Assembly: GCA_023667345.1 (NCBI GenBank)
Contig: JAMPAF010000001.1
Span: forward strand, 1 to 64,000
Reading direction: 5' to 3'
DNA from: Clostridiales bacterium
GTDB lineage: Bacteria; Bacillota; Clostridia; Christensenellales; Borkfalkiaceae
DNA: 64,000 nt
The notes beneath the pieces were generated by a model. The model was not told the DNA's origin and did not search any database. It saw only the letters and a program-made list of their open reading frames with translations. Shown here one piece after another: positions 9,293-16,671 of the stretch. The translations under genes were made by a program, and so were the position numbers. Numbering within the stretch: position 1 is the stretch's first letter; each line of letters opens with the position of its first letter.

Positions 9293-9510
9293 CCCATTAA
9301 ATATTCTCGGCGTTAGTAATAACGCCGAAAGGGGCATGCCCCTTTTGCATATATTCATTGAAAAACGGCGATTATGCACGCGTTTTTTGAATATTTTTGT
9401 ATATTGTAATAAAATTTACTTTTATTGTCAACTAATTATGCAACAAAAACTATAATTATTCATTATTATTGCTATAAGCCGCATTTATATATTGTCATTA
9501 TACCACAACG

Positions 9511-9540
9511 AAAGCCCCGCGGCAACCGCCGCGGGGCTTT
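9511..9540 (-). terminator. Terminator after the KDPG aldolase gene
   Basis: AAAGCCCCGCGGC/GCCGCGGGGCTTT hairpin with a four-base loop, 46 bases past the stop of 9586-10200. The downstream T-run is short. Confidence 0.7.
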
Positions 9541-9585
9541 ATAAAGCATTTGGATGAATTTTACAGATTGTAACAGTTTTTGGAA

Positions 9586-10200
9586 TTATTTAACAAGCTC
9601 GACGGCTTTTTTGGTAGCTTCCTTAATTTCTTCGGGCGTGCCCTTCATCATCCAGCTGCCGCCGCAAGCGATAATTTTGTCGTAAGCAAGGTATTCGAGG
9701 ATATTGTCCGCCGAAATGCCGCCCGTGGGCATAATGTGAAGATAGGGAAAAGCCGCGCAGATTGCCTTTATCGTCTTTAACCCGCCGTAGTTGGACGCGG
9801 GGAAGAATTTGAGCGTGGTCAAGCCCTTGGCGATTGCCGCCATTGCCTCGGTGGGGGTTACGATGCCGGGCAGGTACAACATTCCGTGCTCGGCACAGCA
9901 GTCGGCAACCTCTTCGGAGAATCCGGGCGAGACTATAAATTTAGAGCCCGCCGCGATTGCCTTTTCGCACTGGGTGCGGTTTATGACAGTGCCTGCGCCC
10001 ACGAACATATCGGGGAATTTCTGCGTTGTGAGCCTGATTGCCTCTTCCGCGCAAGCCGTGCGGAATGTGATTTCCGCGCAGGGCAGTCCGCCGTCGACGA
10101 GAGCCTGCATTTTGGGCAGGGTTTCCTCTATGCTGTTAAGCACCACTACGGGAACTATTTTCATTTTTTTAATCTGTTCTAATTTTTGTTCGTTGGTCAT
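9586..10200 (-). CDS. eda: KDPG/KHG aldolase (Eda family), single-domain copy
   Basis: Class I aldolase that cleaves 2-keto-3-deoxy-6-phosphogluconate to pyruvate and glyceraldehyde-3-phosphate, the last step of hexuronate breakdown. At 204 aa it has normal family length. Motifs are EITFRT (about 43-48), GAGTV (about 71-75), the Schiff-base lysine in LKFFPAS (about 132-138), and MPTGGIS (about 159-165). It has its own TTGCAA-N17-TATAAT promoter and a GGAGG site. It is the second aldolase in the window; the other (49571-50554) is fused to a VOC domain. Being far from the uronate cluster and divergent from the CAT/TIR genes, it may be regulated separately or act on a related 2-keto-3-deoxy acid. 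Confidence 0.9.
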   Translation of the reverse strand: MTNEQKLEQIKKMKIVPVVVLNSIEETLPKMQALVDGGLPCAEITFRTACAEEAIRLTTQKFPDMFVGAGTVINRTQCEKAIAAGSKFIVSPGFSEEVADCCAEHGMLYLPGIVTPTEAMAAIAKGLTTLKFFPASNYGGLKTIKAICAAFPYLHIMPTGGISADNILEYLAYDKIIACGGSWMMKGTPEEIKEATKKAVELVK

Positions 10201-10233
10201 GATTTACCTCCATTAACATTTTTTACAGCTTAT

Positions 10234-10262
10234 ATTATATCACCCCGCTTTCGGTTTTGCAA
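10234..10262 (-). promoter_or_regulatory. Promoter of the single-domain aldolase gene
   Basis: Minus strand -35 TTGCAA (10257-10262), N17, -10 TATAAT (10234-10239). Predicted start is near 10228, about 28 bases before the ATG. Confidence 0.75.
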
Positions 10263-10288
10263 TACCCAAACCGAAATTTTGCCCCGCC

Positions 10289-10317
10289 TTGACATATGTT
10301 GCGGTTTGGGGTATAAT
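10289..10317 (+). promoter_or_regulatory. Divergent consensus promoter towards the CAT-like/TIR genes
   Basis: Plus strand TTGACA (10289-10294), N17, TATAAT (10312-10317), a perfect consensus. The next plus-strand start codon is 10675, so the leader would be about 350 bases and consist of repeats (10321-10640). An inverted repeat ACCCAAACCG (10264-10273) / CGGTTTGGGG (10302-10311) flanks the -35 box and could be an operator shared with the divergent aldolase gene. Confidence 0.7.
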
Positions 10318-10320
10318 TAA

Positions 10321-10638
10321 ATGCGGAATTTGGAATTAAGGTAATAGTTAAATTCAGAATTCAGAATTTAGAATTATGCTAAGGAATATTTAATTGAACC
10401 AACCTCTTCCGTCTGCTTACGCAGCCACCCTTCTCAAAAGGCGTAAGGACAACGCCTTTTTCGGTCGCCGCAAACGCGGGACGTATGCGTTTGCTCATCT
10501 CGCAACGCCAAAACAGCGCACAGTGCTGTTTTGAGAAATGCGTTGCTTGTCCTTCAAAGTGGAAGGCGAAAAGTTGCGCGCAACCCCTTGCTTTCCCCTT
10601 TGAAGGGGAAAGTACCTCGTAGAGGGGATAGAGGTTGA
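10321..10638. repeat. Composite intergenic repeat in the leader of the CAT-like/TIR unit
   Basis: GAATT micro-repeats (10321-10376) are followed by a CCACCCTTCTCAAAAGG...AAGGGGAAAGTACCTCG composite element (10385-10638). Inside it is an extra inverted segment around 10445-10545 (CTCGCAACGCCAAAACAGC/GCTGTTTTGAGAAATGCG). It is the longest version of this family in the window. Confidence 0.65.
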
Positions 10639-10674
10639 ATTAAATACGATTTACTCATTCCGCAATAAACAATT

Positions 10675-11325
10675 ATGAAAATCATCGACATTGAAAACTG
10701 GAACAGAAAAGTAATCTATAATAACTTTATTGGGTATTCGAACCCGATTTTTTCGATTTCCTCGCGGCTGGACGTCACACAACTTTACGACTACTGCAAA
10801 AATAAGGGGATATCCTTTTTTACAGCCTTCACCTTTATCGCGGGCAAGTGCTTGAACGGCGTCGAGGAATTCCGACTGCGCCTTAAAGACGGAAAGGTGG
10901 TTTTGTACGACAGAATAAGACCGAGCTTTATCGTGAAGCGGGCGGACGGCGTGATTTCGACTTGCCGCACCGGCTTTTGCGAAAGCTTTAAGGAATACTA
11001 CCCCGCGGCGCGCGCGGCGCAGAAAGCGGCTCAGGAAAATACGGGCGTTGTCTTTAACGGCGACGACTGCAACGATTTGTTTTTTATAACGTGCATGCCC
11101 TGGGTGGATATTTACTCCTTTTCCAACCCGTACGATTTGAAAAACCCAGATATGAGCAGTATTCCCCGCCTTATGTGGAGCAAGTTCGTGCCCGAAAACG
11201 GCAGACTGAAAATGACATTCGATATCGCCGCGCACCACGCGCTTATCGACGGCGAGCCCGTCTGCCGCGCGATAAATTTAATTCAGAACGCGCTTTGCAG
11301 CGTTGAAGAGTTTTTAAATAATTAA
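10675..11325 (+). CDS. Chloramphenicol acetyltransferase-like acyltransferase
   Basis: 216 aa, the normal size of trimeric type-A CAT enzymes, which transfer an acetyl group from acetyl-CoA to a small hydroxylated acceptor. The N-terminal ENWNRKVIYNNF and the C-terminal FDIAAHHALIDGEPVCRAI (about 181-199) match the family. The HHxxxDG segment carries the catalytic histidine. The true acceptor is unknown: many such genome-encoded homologues are not resistance genes. No convincing Shine-Dalgarno site precedes the ATG. It lies 14 bases upstream of the TIR-like gene and probably shares its transcript. Confidence 0.82.
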   Translation: MKIIDIENWNRKVIYNNFIGYSNPIFSISSRLDVTQLYDYCKNKGISFFTAFTFIAGKCLNGVEEFRLRLKDGKVVLYDRIRPSFIVKRADGVISTCRTGFCESFKEYYPAARAAQKAAQENTGVVFNGDDCNDLFFITCMPWVDIYSFSNPYDLKNPDMSSIPRLMWSKFVPENGRLKMTFDIAAHHALIDGEPVCRAINLIQNALCSVEEFLNN

Positions 11326-11339
11326 AAGGAATTATACTT

Positions 11340-12689
11340 ATGAAAGACAGAATTTTTATAGGTTGGAGCGGAAGTAACGACGTCGCCCTTAAAGTCAAGA
11401 ACGTTTTGGAAAACCGCTGTAACTACAAGTGCTCGATTGGCGGCAACAGCGAGAACAACTCGCAGATGTCCTCTATCGGCGACACGGTTATTCAGCAGAT
11501 TAAAAGCAGCAATCAGGCCATTATAATCTTTCAGAACCGCGCCGACGGACAGGTGAGCAACAATCTGTTTTTCGAGCTCGGGTACACCCTCGCAAGCTAC
11601 GGCGTAGCCAAAATTCACTGCGTGCACCGTAAAAGCGAACAGATTACTCTCCCCTCCGACTTCGACAGCGCGTTCGTGGAGGCTATCGACGATACCGACG
11701 AGGAAAAATTTATCGGCGGCATTGTGCGCTACTTTTTAGACAGGCAGAAGCTTTCGGTTAATACTAACAAAATGTATTTAATCGACAACCGCTATATTAT
11801 AAAAGGTATGCTTCAGAGCCATTTTTCCGAACAGGGGTCGAAATGCTCGGACTACGAGCTCGCGCAGTACCTGCTCTTTTATATGCAGGCGGCGAATATG
11901 TTCGGCGACGTAAAGAAGGTGCAGGACGAAATCCTCGCCTTTAAAGCGGCTAATCAGCACAATTTTTCGCAGGAGCTCGCGTTTGCAGTCAACCTATCCC
12001 TCGCCTATTTCGATTTGATTCTGAGCATCAAAAACGGCGAAAACGGCAATCTGTACATCGAAAAGGACGCCTACCACAAGTTCAAACAGCATTACGACGC
12101 GTTGGCGAGCGACCTTGTTGACGACCCCGAGGGGATATTCGACAACTGGGCGATGATGTTTGTTTGCAACCACATAAACTACGGAAACAGTTTGTACACG
12201 AACAATCCCGAGCTTAGCGAGGAACGCCGCAAAAAGATTGCGCAAAGGGTTTGCGAGTGGGCGGACAAGTGCATTGCGTACGTGAATAAGCTGAAAGAGT
12301 GCGCGCCGCTTACGGAGAACAACGACCATATAGGCATAATTTCGTTTATGCTTGCGTACGTGTACCGCAACAGATTTTTAGCCGAGCAGATTTTGGGCAA
12401 TCCCGAATATCTTAAATGGCTTGAACTTACGAGAAAGGAGCGCGTTTCGCTTAAAAACCATTTCGGTTACGGGTCTATCGATACGCATTTAAGCGCGAAT
12501 ATTGATATGGAATACTATCTGAACCTTATCGAATATCTGAGCTTTGCCGACGAGCTCGATTTGGACGAGGACGACGTGGAGATTTACCTTGACGAGATAA
12601 AAAATTACCTCGACCGCGAAAAAAACAAGACCGACCAAAGCAAGTACATAGACCGCATAGACTTTATTTACAACAAGCTTGCGGATTAA
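11340..12689 (+). CDS. TIR-like domain protein with helical C-terminal region
   Basis: 449 aa. The N-terminal roughly 135 residues look like a TIR or TIR-like nucleotide-binding fold: it opens with RIFIGWSGSND (about 4-14), has a predicted alpha segment ending IQQIKSSNQAIIIF (about 51-64), then NNLFFELGYTLASYG (about 74-88). Glu79 is in the position of the catalytic glutamate of TIR NADases. Residues about 140-449 are predicted mostly alpha-helical with paired aromatic and leucine residues, like a TPR or helical-repeat sensor, and end in an acidic Asp/Glu region. The Shine-Dalgarno site AAAAGGAA is good. Stand-alone TIR effectors with a sensor region are known in antiphage defence, but no cyclase, SIR2 or Thoeris partner is visible. 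Function is therefore inferred. Confidence 0.65.
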   Translation: MKDRIFIGWSGSNDVALKVKNVLENRCNYKCSIGGNSENNSQMSSIGDTVIQQIKSSNQAIIIFQNRADGQVSNNLFFELGYTLASYGVAKIHCVHRKSEQITLPSDFDSAFVEAIDDTDEEKFIGGIVRYFLDRQKLSVNTNKMYLIDNRYIIKGMLQSHFSEQGSKCSDYELAQYLLFYMQAANMFGDVKKVQDEILAFKAANQHNFSQELAFAVNLSLAYFDLILSIKNGENGNLYIEKDAYHKFKQHYDALASDLVDDPEGIFDNWAMMFVCNHINYGNSLYTNNPELSEERRKKIAQRVCEWADKCIAYVNKLKECAPLTENNDHIGIISFMLAYVYRNRFLAEQILGNPEYLKWLELTRKERVSLKNHFGYGSIDTHLSANIDMEYYLNLIEYLSFADELDLDEDDVEIYLDEIKNYLDREKNKTDQSKYIDRIDFIYNKLAD

Positions 12690-12750
12690 GTTTTGCGGCA
12701 CGGCAAACCGTGACCGACGTAAAAGCCGCGCGGTTTTATTTTTCAGCAAT

Positions 12751-12893
12751 TTGACCTTCCCCTTAGGGGGAAGGTGGCATTTTCGAGGTACGAGAAAATG
12801 TCGGATGAGGGGTTGGTTGGTTTATATGTGTAACCCCTCATCCGCCGTAACCTTAACGGTTGCGGCACCTTCCCCCAAAGGGGGAAGGTTACA
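12751..12893. repeat. CCTTCCCC/GGGGAAGG palindromic repeat
   Basis: Two facing modules ACCTTCCCCTTAGGGGGAAGG...GTCGGATGAGGGG and CCCCTCATCCGCC...CCTTCCCCCAAAGGGGGAAGG, joined by about 30 bases. It is the dispersed repeat family seen throughout the window. Confidence 0.75.
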
Positions 12894-12902
12894 ATAATGT
12901 GT

Positions 12903-12938
12903 AAAGCCGCGCGGCGTGTTTGCCGCGCGGCTTTTTTT
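12903..12938 (+). terminator. Terminator of the CAT-like/TIR unit
   Basis: AAAGCCGCGCGGC / GCCGCGCGGCTTTTTTT hairpin with loop GTGTTT and seven T residues. A weaker hairpin (GCCGCGCGGTTTTATTTT) lies nearer the stop at 12725-12742. Confidence 0.85.
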
Positions 12939-12978
12939 GTACCTTAATTACGCATTCCGCATTCCTAATTCCGCATTA

Positions 12979-13419
12979 TTATAAATACGTCTTTAATTTC
13001 CTCTCGAACCCCTCTTCGATTGCGATAAGGTCGGTTAAAAGATTTTTAACGTCGACGTTCATAATCTTTTCGCCGTCGGAAAGCGAAGTCTTTAACGAAG
13101 TTATCCCGTTCACCGTGCCCTTTATCATCATCTGCGCTACATTCTGTCTGGAATTGTCGGTCGCGGCGTTCATCTTTATTGCCGACCACATCATTGCCTT
13201 TTTTATGGGCGAGGGCTCCTTTAAATCGAGCTCGTAGCGGGTGGCAAGGTGCGCCGCCTGCGAGCATATCTTTTCGTATTCCTCGTGCTCGCGAAGGAGC
13301 TCTTCCTTTATATCCTCGTCCTCAACCTCGGGCAGAAGGTCGGTGATAGAGAGCTGCGCAAGTTGCGCGTTGCGGTAAATTTCGGCTAAGATTTCGCTGT
13401 CGCTTTTAAGATTGTCCAT
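12979..13419 (-). CDS. Ferritin-like/helical-bundle protein of unknown function
   Basis: 146 aa, predicted almost entirely alpha-helical, with an acidic N-terminus and four long helices (about 8-28, 35-62, 70-105 and 112-143). EELLREHEEYEKIC resembles the Glu/His pattern of ferritin-like bundles, but a full di-iron motif (two ExxH) is not evident. No signal peptide or membrane segment is seen. A strong AAGGAG site precedes the ATG. It is a single gene between the CAT-like/TIR terminator and the rplU leader. Function not recognised. Confidence 0.6.
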   Translation of the reverse strand: MDNLKSDSEILAEIYRNAQLAQLSITDLLPEVEDEDIKEELLREHEEYEKICSQAAHLATRYELDLKEPSPIKKAMMWSAIKMNAATDNSRQNVAQMMIKGTVNGITSLKTSLSDGEKIMNVDVKNLLTDLIAIEEGFERKLKTYL

Positions 13420-13494
13420 TTTGTTCTCCTTAAAATTTTATTAACTTTACTTTGCGTAAATCGCGTTAATTTATGCGCGGGGCGGGAAAAATGC

Positions 13495-13523
13495 TTGACG
13501 GCGGCGTTTTATTATGGTATATT
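13495..13523 (+). promoter_or_regulatory. Promoter of rplU-rpmA
   Basis: TTGACG (13495-13500), N17, TATATT (13518-13523), placing the transcript start near 13530, directly before the leader hairpin. Confidence 0.7.
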
Positions 13524-13529
13524 TATCGT

Positions 13530-13630
13530 CGAGCCGTTCGGAACGGGCTTTTTTAAGTGCGCATTTTAAGCGTAGTGCGCCGCCTATGCCTTTGGCAACA
13601 ACGTATCCGACGAGACTGGTTAGAGGAGGA
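13530..13630 (+). ncRNA. Ribosomal protein L21 leader candidate
   Basis: The roughly 100-base 5' leader of rplU. The first hairpin AGCCGTT/AACGGGCT (13532-13549) is followed by six T residues and could act as an attenuator. A second hairpin GCGCA...TGCGC lies at 13559-13580, then GCCTATGCCTTTGGCAACAA before the AGAGGAGG ribosome site. Position and the CCGCCTATGCCTTTGGCAAC-type core agree with the autoregulatory L21 leader of Bacillota. Assignment is from position and recall of the motif, not a covariance search. Confidence 0.6.
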
Positions 13631-13636
13631 CAAATT

Positions 13637-14080
13637 ATGTACGCGATTTTCGACAACGGAAACAAGCAATACAAAGTTTCCGTGGGCGACACCGTTAAGG
13701 TGGAAAAACTCGCAGCCAATGTGGGCGACGTCGTTACCTTCCCCGTTGTTATGACGGCGGACGACGACGGCAAGATTGCTTGCGGCGGCGAGGTGGAAAA
13801 GGTTGTGGTTACCGCCGAGGTAACCGGACACGGCAAGGACAAGAAGATTATCGTCTTTAAGTACAAAGCCAAGAAGAACGAGAGGAAAAAGCAGGGTCAC
13901 AGACAGCCCTACTCCACCGTAAAGGTTACGGCTATCGGCGCTGCGGAAGCCAAGAAAAAGGCGCCCGCAAAGAAAGCCGCTCCCGTAGCAGAAGAGGCGA
14001 CGGCTACCGCCGAGGAAAAGCCCGCTCCCAAGAAGAGAACTACGGCGAAAAAGGTTGCGGAAACGCCCGCGGCTGAATAA
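13637..14080 (+). CDS. rplU: 50S ribosomal protein L21
   Basis: Binds 23S rRNA domain V in the large subunit. The core is about 1-102 (MYAIFDNGNKQYKVSVGDTV through KKQGHRQPYSTVKVTAI), followed by an extra tail of about 45 residues with AKKKAPAKKAAPVAEEA and PAPKKRTTAKK. Typical L21 is near 103 aa, so the tail is an accretion, compositionally like the GlgB tail at 1195-1330. The start is fixed by AGAGGAGG seven bases upstream of the ATG; earlier in-frame codons lie in the leader. rpmA follows after 20 bases. Confidence 0.97.
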   Translation: MYAIFDNGNKQYKVSVGDTVKVEKLAANVGDVVTFPVVMTADDDGKIACGGEVEKVVVTAEVTGHGKDKKIIVFKYKAKKNERKKQGHRQPYSTVKVTAIGAAEAKKKAPAKKAAPVAEEATATAEEKPAPKKRTTAKKVAETPAAE

Positions 14081-14100
14081 TTTAAAGGAGATTGAACGTT

Positions 14101-14379
14101 ATGATGCTTATTAAGTTATTCGCCCACAAGAAGGGCGGCGGCTCTACCGATAACGGCAGAGACAGTAACCCCAAATATCTCGGCGTTAAACGCGCCGACG
14201 GTCAGAAGGTGCTTGCAGGCAACATCCTTGTAAGACAGCGCGGCAGCAAGTTCAAGCCCGGCAACAACGTCGGTATCGGCAAGGACGACACCTTGTTCGC
14301 CCTCGTTGACGGCACGGTTAAGTTTGAAAGGGTCGGCAAAGACGGCAAGCAGGTTTCCGTTTATCCCGTTGCCGAGTAA
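14101..14379 (+). CDS. rpmA: 50S ribosomal protein L27
   Basis: Large-subunit protein whose N-terminus reaches the peptidyl-transferase centre. Translation from the ATG at 14101 (AAAGGAG ten bases upstream) gives [16 protein letters not shown], then the usual L27 core [12 protein letters not shown]. Most Bacillota L27 carry an extension of about nine residues ending LQFF, removed by the protease Prp before Ala. Here the extension is shortened to about seven residues but keeps a hydrophobic LF before AHKKGG. The prp gene usually lies between rplU and rpmA, but the gap is only 20 bases, so it is absent from this locus. Confidence 0.96.
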   Translation: MMLIKLFAHKKGGGSTDNGRDSNPKYLGVKRADGQKVLAGNILVRQRGSKFKPGNNVGIGKDDTLFALVDGTVKFERVGKDGKQVSVYPVAE

Positions 14380-14393
14380 TTAAATCAGAATTC

Positions 14394-14421
14394 AAAGCGA
14401 GGACTTTTATGCCCTCGCTTT
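14394..14421 (+). terminator. Terminator of rplU-rpmA
   Basis: AAAGCGAGG / CCCTCGCTTT hairpin with loop ACTTTTATG, followed by AATTATTTTT. Confidence 0.8.
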
Positions 14422-14441
14422 AATTATTTTTAAGTAAATTT

Positions 14442-14906
14442 ATGAAAGTCAATCACATTTGCGAGGGCGATTTGCCCGCGTTTAAACAACTTTTCTGCGA
14501 CTACTTTGCAGAGCTCGACTGCGAGGAGGACCCCCTCCCCCTCTTCGACGACTGCCTTTTGCCCGACTTGCGCGCAAACCTCTTTTCAGTTGCCGTGTGT
14601 AAAGAGGGCGGCGCACCCGTCGGCTTTATAATCTATCAGATTGACGACATTTTAAACGACTGGAATTTTAAAGAGGGCTTCGGCGACGTGCGCGAACTGT
14701 ACGTTGCACCCGCTTTCCGCTGCCGCGGGTTGGGCTCCGCCCTTTTAACCTTTGCCGAAAACGAGTTGAAAAAGGGCGGCGCAACCGAAATTTATACTCT
14801 GCCCGTCGAGGAGTGCGAGAGCTTTTTTGCAAAGCGCGGCTATCTTGACGGCGGCGAGTACTGCCCCGACGCCGACAACAAGGTTTTCAGTAAAAAATTG
14901 TCATAA
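14442..14906 (+). CDS. GNAT family N-acetyltransferase
   Basis: 154 aa, a single GNAT domain that transfers an acyl group from acyl-CoA to an unknown amine. Motif A is visible as ELYVAPAFRCRGLGSALL (about 86-103), with the R-x-x-G-x-G/A pyrophosphate loop. The C-terminal YTLPVEECESFFAKRGY resembles motif B (Tyr/Phe near an FAKRGY). There is no clear Shine-Dalgarno site before the ATG, which follows the rpmA terminator by 20 bases. Substrate cannot be assigned. Confidence 0.85.
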   Translation: MKVNHICEGDLPAFKQLFCDYFAELDCEEDPLPLFDDCLLPDLRANLFSVAVCKEGGAPVGFIIYQIDDILNDWNFKEGFGDVRELYVAPAFRCRGLGSALLTFAENELKKGGATEIYTLPVEECESFFAKRGYLDGGEYCPDADNKVFSKKLS

Positions 14907-14934
14907 ATTTCACTGACAATTCACTGTCGAAAAA

Positions 14935-14963
14935 TAGACAAATCGGATAAACAGTGATATAAT
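14935..14963 (+). promoter_or_regulatory. Promoter positioned for a leaderless araC-type mRNA
   Basis: TAGACA (14935-14940), N17, TATAAT (14958-14963). The usual start, seven bases past the -10 box, falls on the A of the ATG at 14970. No ribosome-binding site is present between them. Confidence 0.65.
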
Positions 14964-14969
14964 ACGGAT

Positions 14970-15704
14970 ATGAACGACATTGCTTTTGCGGGCGCGGTGA
15001 GCGGCGCGGAAGAGGCGAAAGAGCATTTTCACGGCGACTTCGAGATAATTTGTTTTAAAAGCGGCGGCACGCTGTTTGCCGACGGCGATAAAATTGACGT
15101 TCCCGCGGGGAGCGTTGCGGTTATCCCTCCCCTTTTAAAGCATGCCATAGCATGCGGCGACGCCGCGCGCGCGGTGCTCGACAAGGCGCTGTTGCCCGTT
15201 AAGTCGACTTTGGTGATAGGCGCGGAAGATGCGGACGAGATATCGCGCTCCGTAATGCGCGCTTGCTCGCTTTTCGGCGAAAACGCCGCCAAAAACGAGG
15301 GTGTGCTTTCCGCTTACGGCAATCTTTTAGCCGCGTTAATTGCGGCATATGCGGCGCCCGACGGCTATTCGCCCGCCGTTGCTGCGGTTTTGGACGATTT
15401 GGAAAAGCACGTCGGCGACCCTACCTACTCGCTCGAAAGTTTTATCCGCGCACTGCCTTTAAATTACGACTACGTGCGCAAGCTCTTCAAAAAGGAAATC
15501 GGCGACACCCCGCACGGATACCTTATTAAACTGAGAATGAGGCGGGCGAAATCGCTCATGCTCTCGGGGGTCACAAACCGCTTTTCTGACTTCTCAGTCA
15601 CGCAGATTGCCGAGGCGTGCGGCTTTTCGGAGCCCCTCTACTTCTCGCGCGTGTTCAAAAAATATTACGGCGTTGCGCCGTCCCACTATCTGAAAAATTT
15701 ATAA
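14970..15704 (+). CDS. AraC family transcriptional regulator
   Basis: 244 aa. The N-terminal cupin-like sensor domain (about 1-85) contains HFHGDFEIICF and the PAGSVAVIPPLLKHAI turn. The C-terminal double helix-turn-helix (about 140-244) contains FIRALPLNYDYVRKLFKKEIG and the AraC signature QIAEACGFSEPLYFSRVFKKYYG. Such regulators respond to sugars or related ligands. It is immediately upstream (12 bases) of the lipid-kinase gene, suggesting co-transcription. The predicted promoter leaves no 5' leader. It is an orphan regulator: no sugar operon adjoins it, so its target is unknown. Confidence 0.9.
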   Translation: MNDIAFAGAVSGAEEAKEHFHGDFEIICFKSGGTLFADGDKIDVPAGSVAVIPPLLKHAIACGDAARAVLDKALLPVKSTLVIGAEDADEISRSVMRACSLFGENAAKNEGVLSAYGNLLAALIAAYAAPDGYSPAVAAVLDDLEKHVGDPTYSLESFIRALPLNYDYVRKLFKKEIGDTPHGYLIKLRMRRAKSLMLSGVTNRFSDFSVTQIAEACGFSEPLYFSRVFKKYYGVAPSHYLKNL

Positions 15705-15716
15705 AGGAATTTGCAT

Positions 15717-16565
15717 ATGAAATATAAAGTACTGTACAACCCCTTTGCGGGCAGAATCAACGACACCTCGTTCTTCGACGAACTTAAAGCCGCGCTTGCG
15801 GGCGACGAGCTGGAATATTACGATATTACCAAAGTCGTCTACCCCGAGTTTTTCGCGGGCTTGACGGGCGTCGAGGCGGTAATTATCGCGGGCGGCGACG
15901 GCACCTTGAACCGCTATATAAACGAAACCGACGGTCTGGAAATTACCGCGCCCGTTTACTACTACGCGGCGGGCAACGGCAACGATTTCTGGACGGATAT
16001 CGGCAAAAAGGCGGGCGACAAACCCGTCGAGCTTGCACCCTATATTAAGGATTTGCCGACGGTTGAAGTCAACGGCAAGACCTACAAGTTTATAAACGGT
16101 GTGGGCTTCGGCATCGACGGCTACTGCTGCGAGGTGGGCGACAAGCTCAAAGCCGCGGACAAAAAGGTCGACTACACGGGCATTGCGATAAAGGGGCTTT
16201 TGTTCCACTTTAAGCCCGCCAACGCGACGGTCACCGTCGACGGCGCTACGCAAACCTTTAAAAACGTGTGGATTGCGCCCACTATGAACGGCAGAATGTA
16301 CGGCGGCGGTATGCTGCCCACTCCCGCTCAGGACAGACTGAATAGCGAGCGCACGGTTTCCACCTGCGTATTCTTCGGCAAGGGCAGGTTGAAGATACTG
16401 ACCATATTCCCCAAAATTTTCAAGGGCGAACACATTAAAAAGACCAAGAACGTATGCATTTTGAGCGGAAAAAAGGTCACCGTGGAATTCGACAGACCTT
16501 GCGCATTGCAGATTGACGGCGAAACGGTTTTAGGTGTTTCAAAATACACGGTTACAACCAAGTAA
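15717..16565 (+). CDS. Diacylglycerol kinase-type lipid kinase (DAGK catalytic family)
   Basis: Cytoplasmic or membrane-peripheral kinase of the DgkB/YegS type, phosphorylating diacylglycerol or a related lipid. The family opening YNPFAGR (about 6-12), the nucleotide loop IIAGGDGTLNR (about 61-71) and AAGNGNDFW (about 84-92) are present. So are VNGVGFGIDG (about 124-133) and the C-terminal CALQIDGE. It is 282 aa. The start is fixed by AAAGGA eight bases upstream; a TTG six bases earlier is less likely. It lies just downstream of the AraC gene and ends at a bidirectional terminator. Confidence 0.9.
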   Translation: MKYKVLYNPFAGRINDTSFFDELKAALAGDELEYYDITKVVYPEFFAGLTGVEAVIIAGGDGTLNRYINETDGLEITAPVYYYAAGNGNDFWTDIGKKAGDKPVELAPYIKDLPTVEVNGKTYKFINGVGFGIDGYCCEVGDKLKAADKKVDYTGIAIKGLLFHFKPANATVTVDGATQTFKNVWIAPTMNGRMYGGGMLPTPAQDRLNSERTVSTCVFFGKGRLKILTIFPKIFKGEHIKKTKNVCILSGKKVTVEFDRPCALQIDGETVLGVSKYTVTTK

Positions 16566-16615
16566 TTGAACGCTTTAAAGTGAACGGTTACTAATAACTA
16601 AATTGAAAAAAGAAT

Positions 16616-16650
16616 GCGGCGGGCGCGAATTTTCAATTCGCGCCCGCCTT
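16616..16650. terminator. Bidirectional terminator
   Basis: GCGGGCGCGAATT/AATTCGCGCCCGC perfect hairpin with a TTC loop, A/T-runs on both sides. It serves the lipid kinase (plus strand) and the SHOCT protein (minus strand). Confidence 0.85.
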
Positions 16651-16671
16651 TAAAAAAATTTTACGACTTGC

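Noticed and set aside
9300..9510. Possible tRNA or small RNA in the AT-rich gap
   Set aside because: No T-loop GTTCRANNC sequence or cloverleaf pairing found; only AT-rich sequence and one terminator.
10675..11325. Chloramphenicol-resistance gene
   Set aside because: The CAT fold and HHxxxDG motif are present, but the sequence diverges from classic resistance enzymes and lacks mobile-element context; only a CAT-like acyltransferase is claimed.
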